Source: Escherichia coli
GTDB lineage: Bacteria; Pseudomonadota; Gammaproteobacteria; Enterobacterales; Enterobacteriaceae
DNA length: 64,000 nucleotides
Direction: 5' to 3'
Assembly: GCA_021307345.1 (NCBI GenBank)
Contig: CP089930.1
Location: forward strand, 1,240,001 to 1,304,000
Part shown: positions 44,084-56,203 of the stretch, piece by piece
Layout: each line of letters starts with the position of its first letter
Numbering within the stretch: the first letter of the stretch is position 1
Made by a program: the position numbers and the translations under genes
Notes under the pieces: generated by a model
Database searches by the model: none
What the model was told of the DNA's origin: nothing
The model's input: only the letters and a program-made list of their open reading frames with translations

Positions 44084-44733
44084 TCAGCCAGAACCAGCAC
44101 GCGGGACACCAGCTTATCAATGCCGTTCGCCGCTTCCGCAATATTCTGTGCCAACATATAAGCCGGTGTAGTGACAATCTTATTGTCTTCATCAACCACG
44201 ATATCATCGACCGGACACGGTACATGCTCTGCGCCCATCTCTTCCAGCACTTCTGCGGTATCGATATCAGTACCGATGGTTAAACGCAGTGGGAAATCGA
44301 AAATTTTCGGCAGCATCGCAGGGGCAATACACATAAAACCAAGCGGTTTACCGGCCTGATGCATCGCTTGCGCCAGCGCCTTTAATTCACGCTCAACAGT
44401 GCATTCACTGCCAAGGCTGGCAAAATTGCTTAAATTCTTCGCCGCACCAAAGCCACCAGGCACAATCAACGCATCCAGTTCGGCAGCATCGGCCTGAGCC
44501 AGAGGACGGATCTCACCACGCGCAATACGCGCGGCTTCAATCAGCACATTGCGCGATTCCGTCATCACCTCGCCGGTTAAATGGTTGATAACGTCAACCT
44601 GCTGCTTATCCGGTGCAAAGCAGACCGCCTGCGCGCCGCTACGCGATATCGCCAGTAACGTCAACACAGCTTCATGAATTTCGGAACCGTCATAAACGCC
44701 GCACCCGCTCAGAACTACGCCAATTTTCTTCAT
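44080..44733 (-). CDS. elbB: DJ-1/PfpI-family glyoxalase ElbB
   Basis: PfpI-like protein with glyoxalase activity in vitro, earlier linked to isoprenoid synthesis. The start [10 protein letters not shown] at 44733 gives 217 residues, as in K-12; the ATG three codons upstream is in frame. The nucleophile-elbow Cys lies in GFMCIAPAM (about 134-142) and the N-terminal [12 protein letters not shown] contributes the acid. Co-translated with mtgA. Confidence 0.95.
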   Translation of the reverse strand: MKKIGVVLSGCGVYDGSEIHEAVLTLLAISRSGAQAVCFAPDKQQVDVINHLTGEVMTESRNVLIEAARIARGEIRPLAQADAAELDALIVPGGFGAAKNLSNFASLGSECTVERELKALAQAMHQAGKPLGFMCIAPAMLPKIFDFPLRLTIGTDIDTAEVLEEMGAEHVPCPVDDIVVDEDNKIVTTPAYMLAQNIAEAANGIDKLVSRVLVLAE

Positions 44734-44850
44734 TGTGATCATCCTTTCGCAACTGACTGAAACACATTAATCTTTTTAATAAAAATGCTACGCATCACAC
44801 ATTTAACTGATTCATGTAACAAATCATTTAAGATTTGCTATCTTAACTGC

Positions 44851-44971
44851 GTGCGGCCTGAAAAACAGTGCTGTGCCCTTGTAACTCATCATAATAATTT
44901 ACGGCGCAGCCAAGATTTCCCTGGTGTTGGCGCAGTATTCGCGCACCCCGGTCTAGCCGGGGTCATTTTTT
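44851..44971 (+). ncRNA. arcZ: Hfq-dependent small RNA ArcZ
   Basis: 121-nt sRNA between elbB and arcB, recognised from GTGCGGCCTGAAAAACAGTG at its start. The conserved seed TTTCCCTGGTGTTGG (about 44916-44930) begins the processed 56-nt form. The terminator stem ACCCCGG/CCGGGGT ends in a T-run at 44971. ArcZ activates rpoS and represses flhDC and others. Its last 9 bases are antisense to the arcB 3' end. In E. coli it is repressed by ArcA. Confidence 0.96.
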
Positions 44972-47299
44972 AGTGGCTTTTGCCACCCACGCTTTCAGCA
45001 CATCTACGTCGTGACGCCACTCTTCTTTCATCTCTTCAATCCATTCACCTACGTTATCTTCCCACGCAGGAAGGTCGGGAGACTGAATTTGCTGACCCAG
45101 CTGTTGTAGATGGCGTAACCCCACTGAACCCGCCGCGCCTTTAATTTTATGCCCTTCCTCGACAATGCCTTTTTTATCCTGCGCCGTCAGATTCGACTCC
45201 AGCACGCTGACATAGCCCGGCATCATCTTCTCAAACACCGCTAACCCGTCGGTAATCAACTTCGGCCCTACAAGTTCGAGATACTGTTCCAGCATGGGAA
45301 TATCGAGTAATGCTTCAGATTTGCTGTTCTCTTCTGTCGTCACCGTGTTCTCCTCATCATCCGGGGTATCCCAGAATTTCTTGATCATCGCGGTTAGCGC
45401 CGGTACGGAAAGCGGCTTACTCAGCACATCATCCATTCCAGCATTGAGGTACTCTTGTTTATCTTTCAGCACATTGGCAGTTAAAGCCACCAGCGGCGGT
45501 AAATCTTCGCGCGGATAACGCTTCGTCAGTTCACGAGAGATATCCAACCCGGTCATATCTGGCAACTGAATATCCAGCAATACCAGGTCGTATTCGCCCG
45601 GCTTAAACATCTCCAGCGCCGCCTTGCCGGTCATTGCTACATCAACGCTGTTACCTAATTTTTCCAGTACAGAACGCGCGACAATAACGTTCAGTTCAAT
45701 GTCTTCCACCAGCAGCACGTTTAGTGCCGGTAAAGGCATATCGTCTTCATCAAACGCATCATCGACCTCTTCTGCCACCGACGGTGCGTGGATCGTCAAC
45801 CTAAAGGTTGAACCTTTGCCCTGTTCGCTGGTAACAGTAATATCGCCGCCCATATTTTTCGCCAGCCGACGAGAAACGGCCAGACCAATGCCGGTGCCGG
45901 TGGCAGGTTTACCGCCGTGACTGTCTTTCACCTGGTAATACATGGCAAAAATTTTATCCAGCTCATCCTGCGGAATGCCGATGCCTGAGTCTTCCACTTC
46001 AAAATGCAGCATGTCGCCTTCATCGTAGCGCACGCGCACGGTAACCTGACCTTGCTGGGTAAATTTGACGGCGTTACTGATGAGATTCCACAGGATCTGC
46101 CGTAAACGCGTACCGTCGGTAATGACCTGATGCGGTAATGGTAGCGTCGGCTCCAGATTAAAGCGCAGCCCTTTTTGTTGCGCCTGCAATGCGGAAAGAT
46201 TTTCCAGATCGGCAAGGAAGCTGGTGAAATCAACCGGCTGATTATCAAGCTGAACCTTGCGGCGCTCCATCTTATCCATGTCGATAATATCGTTAAAAAT
46301 ATTCCCCAAAGTGACGGCGGAAACATGGATGGTTTTGAGATATTTTTCCTGCTCAGCAGTGAGTTCCGTATCCAGCAGAATGCGGCTTAAGCCAACGATA
46401 CCGTTCAGAGGTGTACGCAATTCGTGACTGATGGTGGAAATAAACGTCGTTTTGTCGCGGCTGGCGCGTTCGAGCGCATCCTGATACCGCTTACGCTCGG
46501 TAATGTCGCGACCAAAGCCCATCAAACCATGCCGTTTACCCACGCGGTCGTAGTACGGCACTTTACGGATTTCAAAGCAGGCTTTGCGTCCGTCCGGATA
46601 ATCCAGCCACTGTTCATAAGTCAGTGACACATTATGACGAAACACTTTCTCATCGGTTTCAATAACTTTCGCGGCGGCTTCCGGCGAGTAAACATCAGCA
46701 GGTTTCAGGTGAACCAGTTGTTTTTCGCTCTTCCCTGTTAGCAATTCCATTGCACGGTTACAGCCGGAAAACTCTTTATCTTCGTTACGGTAAAAAACCA
46801 GATCTGGAGAGGCGTCAAGGAAGGAACGTAAAAAAGAGGATTGCTGTTCGAGCTGAATTTGTGTCTCTTCACGCTCTTTGATTTCAATTTTCAGCTGACC
46901 GAAGGTTTCCTGCAATTCAGCTTCAGCTTTTTCACGAACGGCGATTTCCTGATTAAGCTGGGTAATATTGTCTTTTAACTGAACGTTGAGGCTCAGATCG
47001 CGCTCGCGCATCTCCTCCAGTTTTTGCACCAGCCGTGACAGACGTTGTCGTGACTCCTCCAGTTGCTCGACGACCACCGAAAGAAAGTAGACCGCCCACG
47101 GCGTAATCAGCAGACCAAAGAAGATAGAACGAATAACATCAATACTTTCGACCTGACCATGCAGCACCATGGTCACCGCCATTTGCACCACAATGGCGAG
47201 AACGACAAGAGCCAGCGCCAGCAACATTGAGAAGCGCACCAGACCTAACTTCATCATCAGGTCAACATAATACTGCGCCAGCAGACGAATTTGCTTCAT
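44963..47299 (-). CDS. arcB: Aerobic respiration control sensor kinase ArcB
   Basis: Tripartite hybrid kinase that senses quinone redox state and phosphorylates ArcA. The 778 residues equal K-12. Two membrane helices (about 23-77) are followed by a coiled linker, a PAS domain with redox Cys180 (SGCNRAM) and Cys241 (KACFEIR), the kinase with His292 (STISHELRTPLNG), the receiver with Asp576 (LVLLDIQLPD), and the HPt with His717 (GHKIKGAAGS). Intact. Confidence 0.98.
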   Translation of the reverse strand: MKQIRLLAQYYVDLMMKLGLVRFSMLLALALVVLAIVVQMAVTMVLHGQVESIDVIRSIFFGLLITPWAVYFLSVVVEQLEESRQRLSRLVQKLEEMRERDLSLNVQLKDNITQLNQEIAVREKAEAELQETFGQLKIEIKEREETQIQLEQQSSFLRSFLDASPDLVFYRNEDKEFSGCNRAMELLTGKSEKQLVHLKPADVYSPEAAAKVIETDEKVFRHNVSLTYEQWLDYPDGRKACFEIRKVPYYDRVGKRHGLMGFGRDITERKRYQDALERASRDKTTFISTISHELRTPLNGIVGLSRILLDTELTAEQEKYLKTIHVSAVTLGNIFNDIIDMDKMERRKVQLDNQPVDFTSFLADLENLSALQAQQKGLRFNLEPTLPLPHQVITDGTRLRQILWNLISNAVKFTQQGQVTVRVRYDEGDMLHFEVEDSGIGIPQDELDKIFAMYYQVKDSHGGKPATGTGIGLAVSRRLAKNMGGDITVTSEQGKGSTFRLTIHAPSVAEEVDDAFDEDDMPLPALNVLLVEDIELNVIVARSVLEKLGNSVDVAMTGKAALEMFKPGEYDLVLLDIQLPDMTGLDISRELTKRYPREDLPPLVALTANVLKDKQEYLNAGMDDVLSKPLSVPALTAMIKKFWDTPDDEENTVTTEENSKSEALLDIPMLEQYLELVGPKLITDGLAVFEKMMPGYVSVLESNLTAQDKKGIVEEGHKIKGAAGSVGLRHLQQLGQQIQSPDLPAWEDNVGEWIEEMKEEWRHDVDVLKAWVAKATKK

Positions 47300-47394
47300 T
47301 AGGGAATTCCTTCACGACAACCTGCCCCAATAATACCCAATTCTGACAGTTACGTTATAAATTGTGTGAGAAATGCGGAATTCCCCTCAATGGC

Positions 47395-48324
47395 CTACGC
47401 CGTTGGAGGTAGCCACGGACGTCCCAGCGCCGATCCCTGTACGCCATGTTCATTCAGATAGCGATCCAGCTCGACCATACCCGTCCAGCGATTTTCACAC
47501 CACAGCGGAGCAAGTAACGTCGGGCGACGGGCGCTGGCGGAAATGCGGTGGTAGATAACTTCCGGTGGCGTATGGCGAATCATCTCTCCCGCCGTCAGCG
47601 TGTAATCGTCCAGTTCAATACCGTTCAAACGTCCCACTTCCCAGGCTTTCGCCATAATGCTGCCTTTCACGATATGCAGGGGATGAAGCTTGATGCCGTC
47701 CACGCCGGTTTCAACCACTCTCTCCAGTGTTTGCAAACATTCCGCTTGCCCTTCGCCAGGCAGGCCGACAATTAAGTGAGAACACACCTTAAGCCCACGC
47801 TGACGCGCCAGCTGGGTCGTGCGCTGATAGCAGGCAAAATCATGTCCGCGATTGATGCGATGCAGTGTTTTGTCGTGCGCGGTTTGCAACCCCAGCTCCA
47901 GCCACACTTCGTAGCCCTGGTCTTTATATTCACAAAGCAGATCCAACACCGCATCCGGCACGCAGTCCGGGCGCGTACCAACACACAAACCGACAATATT
48001 GGCCTGGCTCACCGCCTGTTGATACATGGAACGCAGCACCTGAACTTCCGCAAAGGTGCTGGTATAAGCCTGAAAGTAGGCCAGATAGCGTTTCGCACGG
48101 TTAACCAGATTCGCCTGATGCGCCAGCTGTTCAGCAATGGAGCGGTGTTGCTGCGCTTCGTCGGCAAACGAAGCAACATTACAGAATGTGCATCCGCCGC
48201 GTCCGATGGTTCCGTCACGATTCGGGCAGCTAAAACCGCCATGCAGCGTCAGTTTATGCACCTTTTGCCCGTAACGACGGGTAAGATCCCCACCAAACAT
48301 ATTGACTAATTTCTGTAACTGCAT
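47395..48324 (-). CDS. yhcC: Radical SAM protein YhcC
   Basis: Predicted Fe-S oxidoreductase of unknown substrate. The start MQLQKLVNMFG at 48324 gives 309 residues, as in K-12; an upstream in-frame ATG would add 11 residues. The cluster cysteines are in CPNRDGTIGRGGCTFCN (about 33-49), a C-x11-13-C-x2-C type. Family members related to Elp3 act on RNA, but no activity is assigned here. Divergent from gltB. Confidence 0.93.
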   Translation of the reverse strand: MQLQKLVNMFGGDLTRRYGQKVHKLTLHGGFSCPNRDGTIGRGGCTFCNVASFADEAQQHRSIAEQLAHQANLVNRAKRYLAYFQAYTSTFAEVQVLRSMYQQAVSQANIVGLCVGTRPDCVPDAVLDLLCEYKDQGYEVWLELGLQTAHDKTLHRINRGHDFACYQRTTQLARQRGLKVCSHLIVGLPGEGQAECLQTLERVVETGVDGIKLHPLHIVKGSIMAKAWEVGRLNGIELDDYTLTAGEMIRHTPPEVIYHRISASARRPTLLAPLWCENRWTGMVELDRYLNEHGVQGSALGRPWLPPTA

Positions 48325-48999
48325 AATCTGATAGACCGCGCCTTGAAAAGAGGCCAAAGCCTGCCATTTTTAGCTCAATTCGGCGATGACCTGGATCAAT
48401 CGTCCCGGCCTGCTTATACCAACTGCATAATAAATCACAATTACTGAAATTTAATGCAATAGCACATAAATTACTTTTGCTTATCTTGCGTCGGATTTTT
48501 TTATCCGCTAATGGATTTTAAACAAAAACAGTAGCATGAAATGCCTTTTCCTCTTAAGGCAGTATAAAACACTGCTTCAAACGTCAATTCAAGGCAGGAT
48601 AAGGGTTAACTCGCCGCTAAAGTAGTCAGGCACTCAACGTTTTCCTTTTTCTCTTTCCATTAATTAAGAATAACAGATTTAGTTTAATTTCAATATCTTA
48701 ATAAAGATTTTTGCGCTAAAGCACATTTCCAGACCAATAAGCTTGCCATTTGACCTGTATCAGCTTTCCCGATAAGTTGGAAATCCGCTGGAAGCTTTCT
48801 GGATGAGCAGCCTGCTCATCATATTTATGCAGTAATTGAGTTCCCCTCTTCACCGTATTAACTGATGCGAAAAGGACAAAAAAGGGGGCGAATGCGAGGT
48901 AAGCGTATGAAACGCAAACCCCGTCGCCATGCTCTTTCTGTGCCCGTGCGCAGCGGTTCGGTAGTGGGGTTCCCGCAGAGCCTGGGGGAGGTTCACGAT
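48325..48999. other. yhcC-gltB intergenic region
   Basis: 675 bp between the divergent yhcC and gltB starts. In E. coli it carries the long-range gltBDF promoter bound by Lrp and IHF, but I did not fix individual sites. The stretch 48865-48999 is open in the gltB frame and encodes a basic 45-residue extension. No other gene is supported. Confidence 0.7.
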
Positions 49000-51900
49000 A
49001 TGTTGTACGATAAATCCCTTGAGAGGGATAACTGTGGTTTCGGCCTGATCGCCCACATAGAAGGCGAACCTAGCCACAAGGTAGTGCGTACTGCAATACA
49101 CGCACTGGCTCGTATGCAGCACCGTGGCGCGATTCTCGCTGATGGTAAAACTGGTGACGGTTGCGGCCTGCTGTTACAAAAACCGGATCGCTTTTTTCGT
49201 ATCGTTGCGCAGGAACGCGGCTGGCGTTTAGCGAAAAACTACGCCGTCGGGATGATCTTCCTGAATAAAGATCCTGAACTCGCCGCCGCCGCACGCCGCG
49301 TCGTTGAAGAAGAGCTACAACGCGAAACCTTGTCGATTGTCGGCTGGCGTGATGTCCCTACCAACGAAGGTGTACTGGGTGAAATCGCCCTCTCCTCGCT
49401 GCCGCGCATTGAGCAAATTTTTGTGAACGCCCCGGCAGGCTGGCGTCCGCGCGATATGGAGCGCCGTCTGTTTATCGCCCGTCGCCGCATCGAAAAACGT
49501 CTCGAAGCCGATAAAGACTTCTACGTCTGTAGCCTGTCGAATCTGGTCAACATCTATAAAGGTCTGTGTATGCCGGCTGATTTGCCGCGCTTTTACCTGG
49601 ATCTTGCGGATCTGCGTCTGGAATCTGCTATCTGCCTGTTCCATCAACGCTTCTCCACCAACACCGTGCCACGCTGGCCGCTGGCGCAGCCGTTCCGCTA
49701 TCTGGCGCACAACGGCGAAATCAACACTATCACCGGTAACCGTCAGTGGGCGCGCGCCCGTACCTATAAATTCCAGACGCCGCTGATCCCGGATTTGCAC
49801 GACGCCGCACCCTTCGTCAACGAAACCGGCTCTGACTCCAGTTCAATGGATAACATGCTGGAACTGCTGCTGGCAGGCGGGATGGATATCATCCGCGCCA
49901 TGCGTCTGTTAGTTCCACCAGCCTGGCAGAACAACCCGGATATGGATCCGGAACTGCGCGCGTTCTTCGATTTTAACTCCATGCATATGGAGCCGTGGGA
50001 TGGCCCGGCGGGCATCGTGATGTCAGACGGTCGCTTCGCTGCTTGTAACCTCGACCGTAACGGTCTGCGTCCGGCGCGCTACGTCATCACCAAAGATAAG
50101 CTCATCACCTGCGCCTCTGAAGTCGGCATCTGGGATTATCAGCCTGACGAAGTGGTTGAAAAAGGCCGCGTGGGGCCGGGCGAACTGATGGTGATCGACA
50201 CCCGCAGTGGGCGTATTTTGCACTCGGCAGAAACCGATGATGACCTGAAAAGCCGCCATCCATATAAAGAGTGGATGGAGAAAAACGTTCGCCGCCTGGT
50301 GCCGTTTGAAGACTTGCCCGATGAAGAAGTGGGTAGCCGTGAACTGGACGACGACACGCTTGCCAGCTACCAGAAACAGTTTAACTACAGCGCGGAAGAG
50401 CTGGACTCTGTGATCCGTGTGCTGGGCGAAAACGGTCAGGAAGCTGTCGGTTCGATGGGCGACGACACCCCATTCGCCGTGCTCTCCAGCCAGCCGCGCA
50501 TTATTTACGACTACTTCCGCCAGCAGTTTGCCCAGGTCACTAATCCGCCAATCGACCCGCTGCGTGAAGCGCATGTTATGTCGCTCGCTACCAGCATCGG
50601 GCGCGAAATGAACGTCTTCTGTGAAGCCGAAGGCCAGGCACACCGTTTAAGCTTTAAATCGCCGATTCTGCTCTACTCCGATTTCAAACAGCTCACGACG
50701 ATGAAAGAAGAGCACTACCGCGCAGATACCCTGGATATCACCTTTGACGCAACCAAAAACACGCTCGAAGCGACGGTCAAAGAGCTGTGCGATAAAGCCG
50801 AAAAAATGGTGCGTAGCGGCACCGTGCTGCTGGTGCTCTCCGACCGGAATATCGCTAAAGATCGCCTGCCGGTTCCGGCCCCGATGGCGGTTGGCGCGAT
50901 CCAGACCCGTCTGGTCGATCAAAGCCTGCGTTGCGACGCCAACATCATCGTCGAAACCGCCAGCGCCCGCGATCCACACCACTTCGCCGTGTTGCTGGGC
51001 TTCGGCGCGACGGCTATTTATCCGTACCTTGCCTATGAAACACTGGGTCGCCTGGTTGACACCCACGCGATTGCCAAAAATTATCGTACTGTGATGCTCA
51101 ACTACCGTAACGGCATCAACAAAGGCTTGTACAAAATCATGTCCAAGATGGGCATCTCCACCATCGCCTCTTACCGCTGCTCGAAACTGTTTGAGGCGGT
51201 CGGTCTGCACGATGATGTTGTGAGCCTGTGCTTCCAGGGCGCGGTCAGCCGCATTGGCGGGGCAGGCTTCGAAGACTTCCAGCAGGATCTGCTGAATCTG
51301 TCAAAACGAGCCTGGCTGGCGCGTAAGCCCATCAGCCAGGGCGGCCTGCTGAAATATGTGCATGGCGGCGAATACCACGCCTACAATCCAGACGTCGTGC
51401 GCACGCTGCAGCAGGCGGTACAGAGCGGCGAGTACAGCGACTATCAGGAATACGCGAAGCTGGTTAACGAGCGCCCGGCAACAACGCTGCGCGATCTGCT
51501 GGCAATTACGCCGGGTGAAAACGCGGTCAACATTGCTGATGTTGAACCGGCAAGCGAACTGTTTAAACGCTTCGATACCGCTGCGATGTCTATCGGCGCG
51601 TTAAGCCCGGAAGCCCACGAGGCACTGGCGGAAGCGATGAACAGCATCGGCGGCAACTCCAACTCCGGTGAAGGGGGTGAAGATCCGGCGCGCTACGGCA
51701 CCAACAAAGTCTCGCGCATTAAACAGGTCGCTTCCGGTCGCTTCGGCGTCACTCCGGCGTATCTGGTCAATGCCGACGTGATTCAGATTAAAGTCGCTCA
51801 GGGCGCGAAGCCGGGCGAAGGCGGTCAGTTGCCGGGCGATAAAGTCACTCCTTACATCGCCAAACTGCGCTATTCCGTACCCGGCGTAACGTTGATCTCC

Positions 51901-53460
51901 CCGCCGCCGCATCACGATATCTACTCTATCGAGGACTTAGCGCAGCTTATTTTCGACCTGAAACAGGTTAACCCGAAAGCGATGATCTCCGTGAAGCTGG
52001 TGTCTGAGCCGGGCGTTGGCACTATCGCCACCGGCGTGGCGAAAGCCTATGCGGACTTGATCACCATCGCAGGCTATGACGGCGGCACTGGAGCAAGTCC
52101 ACTTTCGTCGGTGAAATACGCAGGCTGCCCGTGGGAGCTGGGGCTTGTTGAAACCCAACAGGCGCTGGTTGCCAACGGCTTGCGTCATAAGATCCGTTTG
52201 CAGGTTGATGGCGGCCTGAAAACCGGCGTCGATATCATCAAAGCAGCCATCCTCGGCGCGGAAAGTTTCGGTTTCGGCACTGGCCCAATGGTGGCGCTCG
52301 GCTGTAAATATCTGCGTATTTGCCATCTGAACAACTGCGCCACCGGCGTGGCAACTCAGGACGAAAAACTGCGTAAAAATCACTACCACGGCCTGCCGTT
52401 CAAGGTGACGAATTACTTTGAATTTATCGCCCGTGAAACCCGCGAGCTGATGGCACAGCTGGGCGTGACGCGTCTGGTGGATCTGATTGGTCGCACCGAC
52501 CTGCTGAAAGAGCTGGACGGTTTCACCGCTAAACAGCAAAAACTGGCGCTATCGAAGCTGCTGGAGACTGCCGAGCCGCATCCTGGTAAGGCGCTCTACT
52601 GCACCGAAAACAACCCGCCGTTCGATAACGGTCTGCTGAACGCGCAGTTGCTGCAACAGGCGAAACCGTTTGTCGATGAGCGTCAGAGTAAAACCTTCTG
52701 GTTCGATATTCGTAACACCGACCGTTCCGTGGGCGCATCGCTTTCAGGTTATATCGCCCAGACGCACGGCGATCAGGGGCTGGCTGCCGATCCGATTAAA
52801 GCGTACTTCAACGGCACCGCAGGCCAGAGTTTCGGCGTGTGGAACGCAGGCGGCGTGGAGCTGTATCTGACGGGCGATGCCAACGACTATGTCGGTAAAG
52901 GCATGGCGGGCGGCTTAATCGCCATTCGTCCTCCGGTTGGCTCGGCCTTCCGCAGCCACGAGGCGAGCATTATCGGCAACACTTGCCTGTATGGCGCGAC
53001 CGGCGGTCGTCTGTATGCCGCTGGCCGCGCGGGTGAACGTTTTGGCGTGCGTAACTCCGGTGCGATTACCGTGGTAGAAGGCATTGGCGACAACGGCTGT
53101 GAATACATGACGGGTGGTATCGTCTGTATTCTGGGTAAAACCGGTGTTAACTTCGGCGCGGGCATGACCGGCGGCTTCGCTTACGTTCTCGACGAAAGTG
53201 GTGATTTCCGCAAACGCGTTAACCCGGAACTGGTCGAGGTCTTAAACGTTGACTCTCTGGCGATCCATGAAGAGCATCTGCGTGGTCTTATCACTGAGCA
53301 TGTGCAGCATACCGGTTCTCAGCGTGGCGAAGAGATTCTGGCGAACTGGTCAATCTTCGCCACTAAATTTGCGCTGGTTAAACCGAAGTCCAGTGATGTA
53401 AAAGCACTGCTGGGGCACCGTAGTCGTAGCGCAGCAGAGTTGCGCGTGCAGGCGCAGTAA
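49000..53460 (+). CDS. gltB: Glutamate synthase large subunit GltB
   Basis: Alpha subunit of NADPH-GOGAT; with GltD it makes two glutamates from glutamine and 2-oxoglutarate. I chose the ATG at 49000 ([11 protein letters not shown], after GGGGGAGG), giving 1486 residues and a short propeptide before the catalytic Cys of CGFGLIAH. Domains are glutamine amidotransferase (about 12-430), central, FMN synthase (about 800-1200) and beta-helix GXGXG. The 3Fe-4S cysteines are in [16 protein letters not shown]. The frame is open upstream to 48865. Confidence 0.98.
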   Translation: MLYDKSLERDNCGFGLIAHIEGEPSHKVVRTAIHALARMQHRGAILADGKTGDGCGLLLQKPDRFFRIVAQERGWRLAKNYAVGMIFLNKDPELAAAARRVVEEELQRETLSIVGWRDVPTNEGVLGEIALSSLPRIEQIFVNAPAGWRPRDMERRLFIARRRIEKRLEADKDFYVCSLSNLVNIYKGLCMPADLPRFYLDLADLRLESAICLFHQRFSTNTVPRWPLAQPFRYLAHNGEINTITGNRQWARARTYKFQTPLIPDLHDAAPFVNETGSDSSSMDNMLELLLAGGMDIIRAMRLLVPPAWQNNPDMDPELRAFFDFNSMHMEPWDGPAGIVMSDGRFAACNLDRNGLRPARYVITKDKLITCASEVGIWDYQPDEVVEKGRVGPGELMVIDTRSGRILHSAETDDDLKSRHPYKEWMEKNVRRLVPFEDLPDEEVGSRELDDDTLASYQKQFNYSAEELDSVIRVLGENGQEAVGSMGDDTPFAVLSSQPRIIYDYFRQQFAQVTNPPIDPLREAHVMSLATSIGREMNVFCEAEGQAHRLSFKSPILLYSDFKQLTTMKEEHYRADTLDITFDATKNTLEATVKELCDKAEKMVRSGTVLLVLSDRNIAKDRLPVPAPMAVGAIQTRLVDQSLRCDANIIVETASARDPHHFAVLLGFGATAIYPYLAYETLGRLVDTHAIAKNYRTVMLNYRNGINKGLYKIMSKMGISTIASYRCSKLFEAVGLHDDVVSLCFQGAVSRIGGAGFEDFQQDLLNLSKRAWLARKPISQGGLLKYVHGGEYHAYNPDVVRTLQQAVQSGEYSDYQEYAKLVNERPATTLRDLLAITPGENAVNIADVEPASELFKRFDTAAMSIGALSPEAHEALAEAMNSIGGNSNSGEGGEDPARYGTNKVSRIKQVASGRFGVTPAYLVNADVIQIKVAQGAKPGEGGQLPGDKVTPYIAKLRYSVPGVTLISPPPHHDIYSIEDLAQLIFDLKQVNPKAMISVKLVSEPGVGTIATGVAKAYADLITIAGYDGGTGASPLSSVKYAGCPWELGLVETQQALVANGLRHKIRLQVDGGLKTGVDIIKAAILGAESFGFGTGPMVALGCKYLRICHLNNCATGVATQDEKLRKNHYHGLPFKVTNYFEFIARETRELMAQLGVTRLVDLIGRTDLLKELDGFTAKQQKLALSKLLETAEPHPGKALYCTENNPPFDNGLLNAQLLQQAKPFVDERQSKTFWFDIRNTDRSVGASLSGYIAQTHGDQGLAADPIKAYFNGTAGQSFGVWNAGGVELYLTGDANDYVGKGMAGGLIAIRPPVGSAFRSHEASIIGNTCLYGATGGRLYAAGRAGERFGVRNSGAITVVEGIGDNGCEYMTGGIVCILGKTGVNFGAGMTGGFAYVLDESGDFRKRVNPELVEVLNVDSLAIHEEHLRGLITEHVQHTGSQRGEEILANWSIFATKFALVKPKSSDVKALLGHRSRSAAELRVQAQ

Positions 53461-54891
<1,431 letters not shown>

Positions 54892-54900
54892 TCCCTGCCC

Positions 54901-54934
54901 CAGCGCCGCCTCCTAAGAAAAGAGTGCGGCGCTG
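54901..54934 (+). terminator. Hairpin after gltD
   Basis: CAGCGCCGC pairs with GCGGCGCTG across a 16-base loop, 9 bp after the gltD stop. A short T-rich stretch follows at about 54940-54948. It probably ends gltBD. Confidence 0.65.
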
Positions 54935-55075
54935 AAATCCTCCTTTCTTGCTGGAAAGCGCCTCGCATAATCTGAAGAAAACCAATGTAATACGCATATC
55001 TGGATTGTTACCGACAGATGCCCGGCGTATAGCTGATTCCATTATTCAACACAGCGCCATATAAAGGGAAAGATA

Positions 55076-56188
55076 ATGGAATCGCTCTCATTTCAAACCA
55101 CAGCAGGCTACCAGCAAATCCACGACGGCATTATTCATCTGGTCGATAGCGCCCGGACAGAAACGGTACGTAGCGTTAACGCGTTAATGACCGCGACGTA
55201 CTGGGAAATTGGCCGACGAATTGTCGAATTTGAACAAGGTGGTGAGGCACGGGCCGCGTATGGTACGCAGTTAATCAAGCGGCTATCAAAGGATTTAAGT
55301 CTAAGGTATAAGCGTGGGTTCTCCACCAGGAATTTATGGCAGTTTAAGAATTTTTATATTTGTTTTCAACGAATTGAAATTGTGCAGACACTGTCTGCAC
55401 AATTCACCCCCACAATTCTCCAGACTGTGTCTGGAGAATCTTGCCATTTAGCGCAACTCGCCAAATCCTTCCCCCTACCCTGGTCCACTTACGTCCGTTT
55501 GCTTTCTGTTAAAAACGCTGACACCCGCAGCTTTTATGAAAAAGAGACGCTCCGCTGTGGCTGGTCTGCTCGTCAGCTCGAACGACAAATTGCGACCCAG
55601 TTTTATGAGCGGACATTACTATCACATGACAAATCAGCCATGCTGCAACAACACGCCCCTGCCGAAACGCATATTCTGCCGCAACCGGCGATACGCGATC
55701 CCTTTGTGCTCGAATTTCTGGAATTAAAAGATGAATACTCAGAATCTGATTTTGAGGAGGCTCTGATCAACCACCTGATGGATTTCATGCTGGAACTTGG
55801 GGATGATTTTGCCTTTGTTGGTCGACAGCGAAGGTTACGCATTGATGACAACTGGTTTCGGGTCGATCTGTTGTTTTTCCACCGCCGTTTACGCTGCCTG
55901 CTAATCGTCGATCTAAAAGTGGGCAAATTCAGCTATAGCGATGCCGGACAGATGAATATGTATCTCAACTATGCCAAAGAGCACTGGACACTACCGGATG
56001 AAAATCCACCCATCGGTCTGGTTCTCTGTGCAGAGAAAGGAGCCGGAGAAGCACATTATGCTCTGGCAGGTTTGCCTAACACCATTCTGGCAAGTGAATA
56101 TAAGATGCAGCTACCTGATGAGAAACGACTCGCGGATGAACTCGTTCGAACACAGGCGGTGCTAGAGGAAGGCTATAAACGCCGTTAA
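55076..56188 (+). CDS. yhcG: DUF1016/PDDEXK nuclease-family protein YhcG
   Basis: Predicted nuclease-fold protein of unknown role. The 370 residues compare with about 375 in K-12. An N-terminal DUF1016 domain (about 1-170) is followed by a PD-(D/E)xK-like domain with D264 (FRVDLLFF), D279 and K281 (LIVDLKVGK). Residues about 84-165 diverge strongly from K-12 as I remember it, while both ends are nearly identical. Within that stretch I102-F110 and I114-S122 form two Q-T-x-S units encoded by DNA palindromes. A ribosome site, AAAGGGAAAG, precedes it. Confidence 0.92.
   Translation: MESLSFQTTAGYQQIHDGIIHLVDSARTETVRSVNALMTATYWEIGRRIVEFEQGGEARAAYGTQLIKRLSKDLSLRYKRGFSTRNLWQFKNFYICFQRIEIVQTLSAQFTPTILQTVSGESCHLAQLAKSFPLPWSTYVRLLSVKNADTRSFYEKETLRCGWSARQLERQIATQFYERTLLSHDKSAMLQQHAPAETHILPQPAIRDPFVLEFLELKDEYSESDFEEALINHLMDFMLELGDDFAFVGRQRRLRIDDNWFRVDLLFFHRRLRCLLIVDLKVGKFSYSDAGQMNMYLNYAKEHWTLPDENPPIGLVLCAEKGAGEAHYALAGLPNTILASEYKMQLPDEKRLADELVRTQAVLEEGYKRR
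55378..55404. repeat. Coding palindrome 1 in yhcG
   Basis: AATTGTGCAGAC (55378-55389) and its exact complement GTCTGCACAATT (55393-55404) around ACT. It encodes I-V-Q-T-L-S-A-Q in the yhcG frame. Confidence 0.93.
55415..55439. repeat. Coding palindrome 2 in yhcG
   Basis: ATTCTCCAGAC (55415-55425) and GTCTGGAGAAT (55429-55439) around TGT. It encodes I-L-Q-T-V-S-G-E in the same register as palindrome 1, exactly 36 bp further on. Confidence 0.93.
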
Positions 56189-56203
56189 TTTCAGCGGTTT
56201 CGA

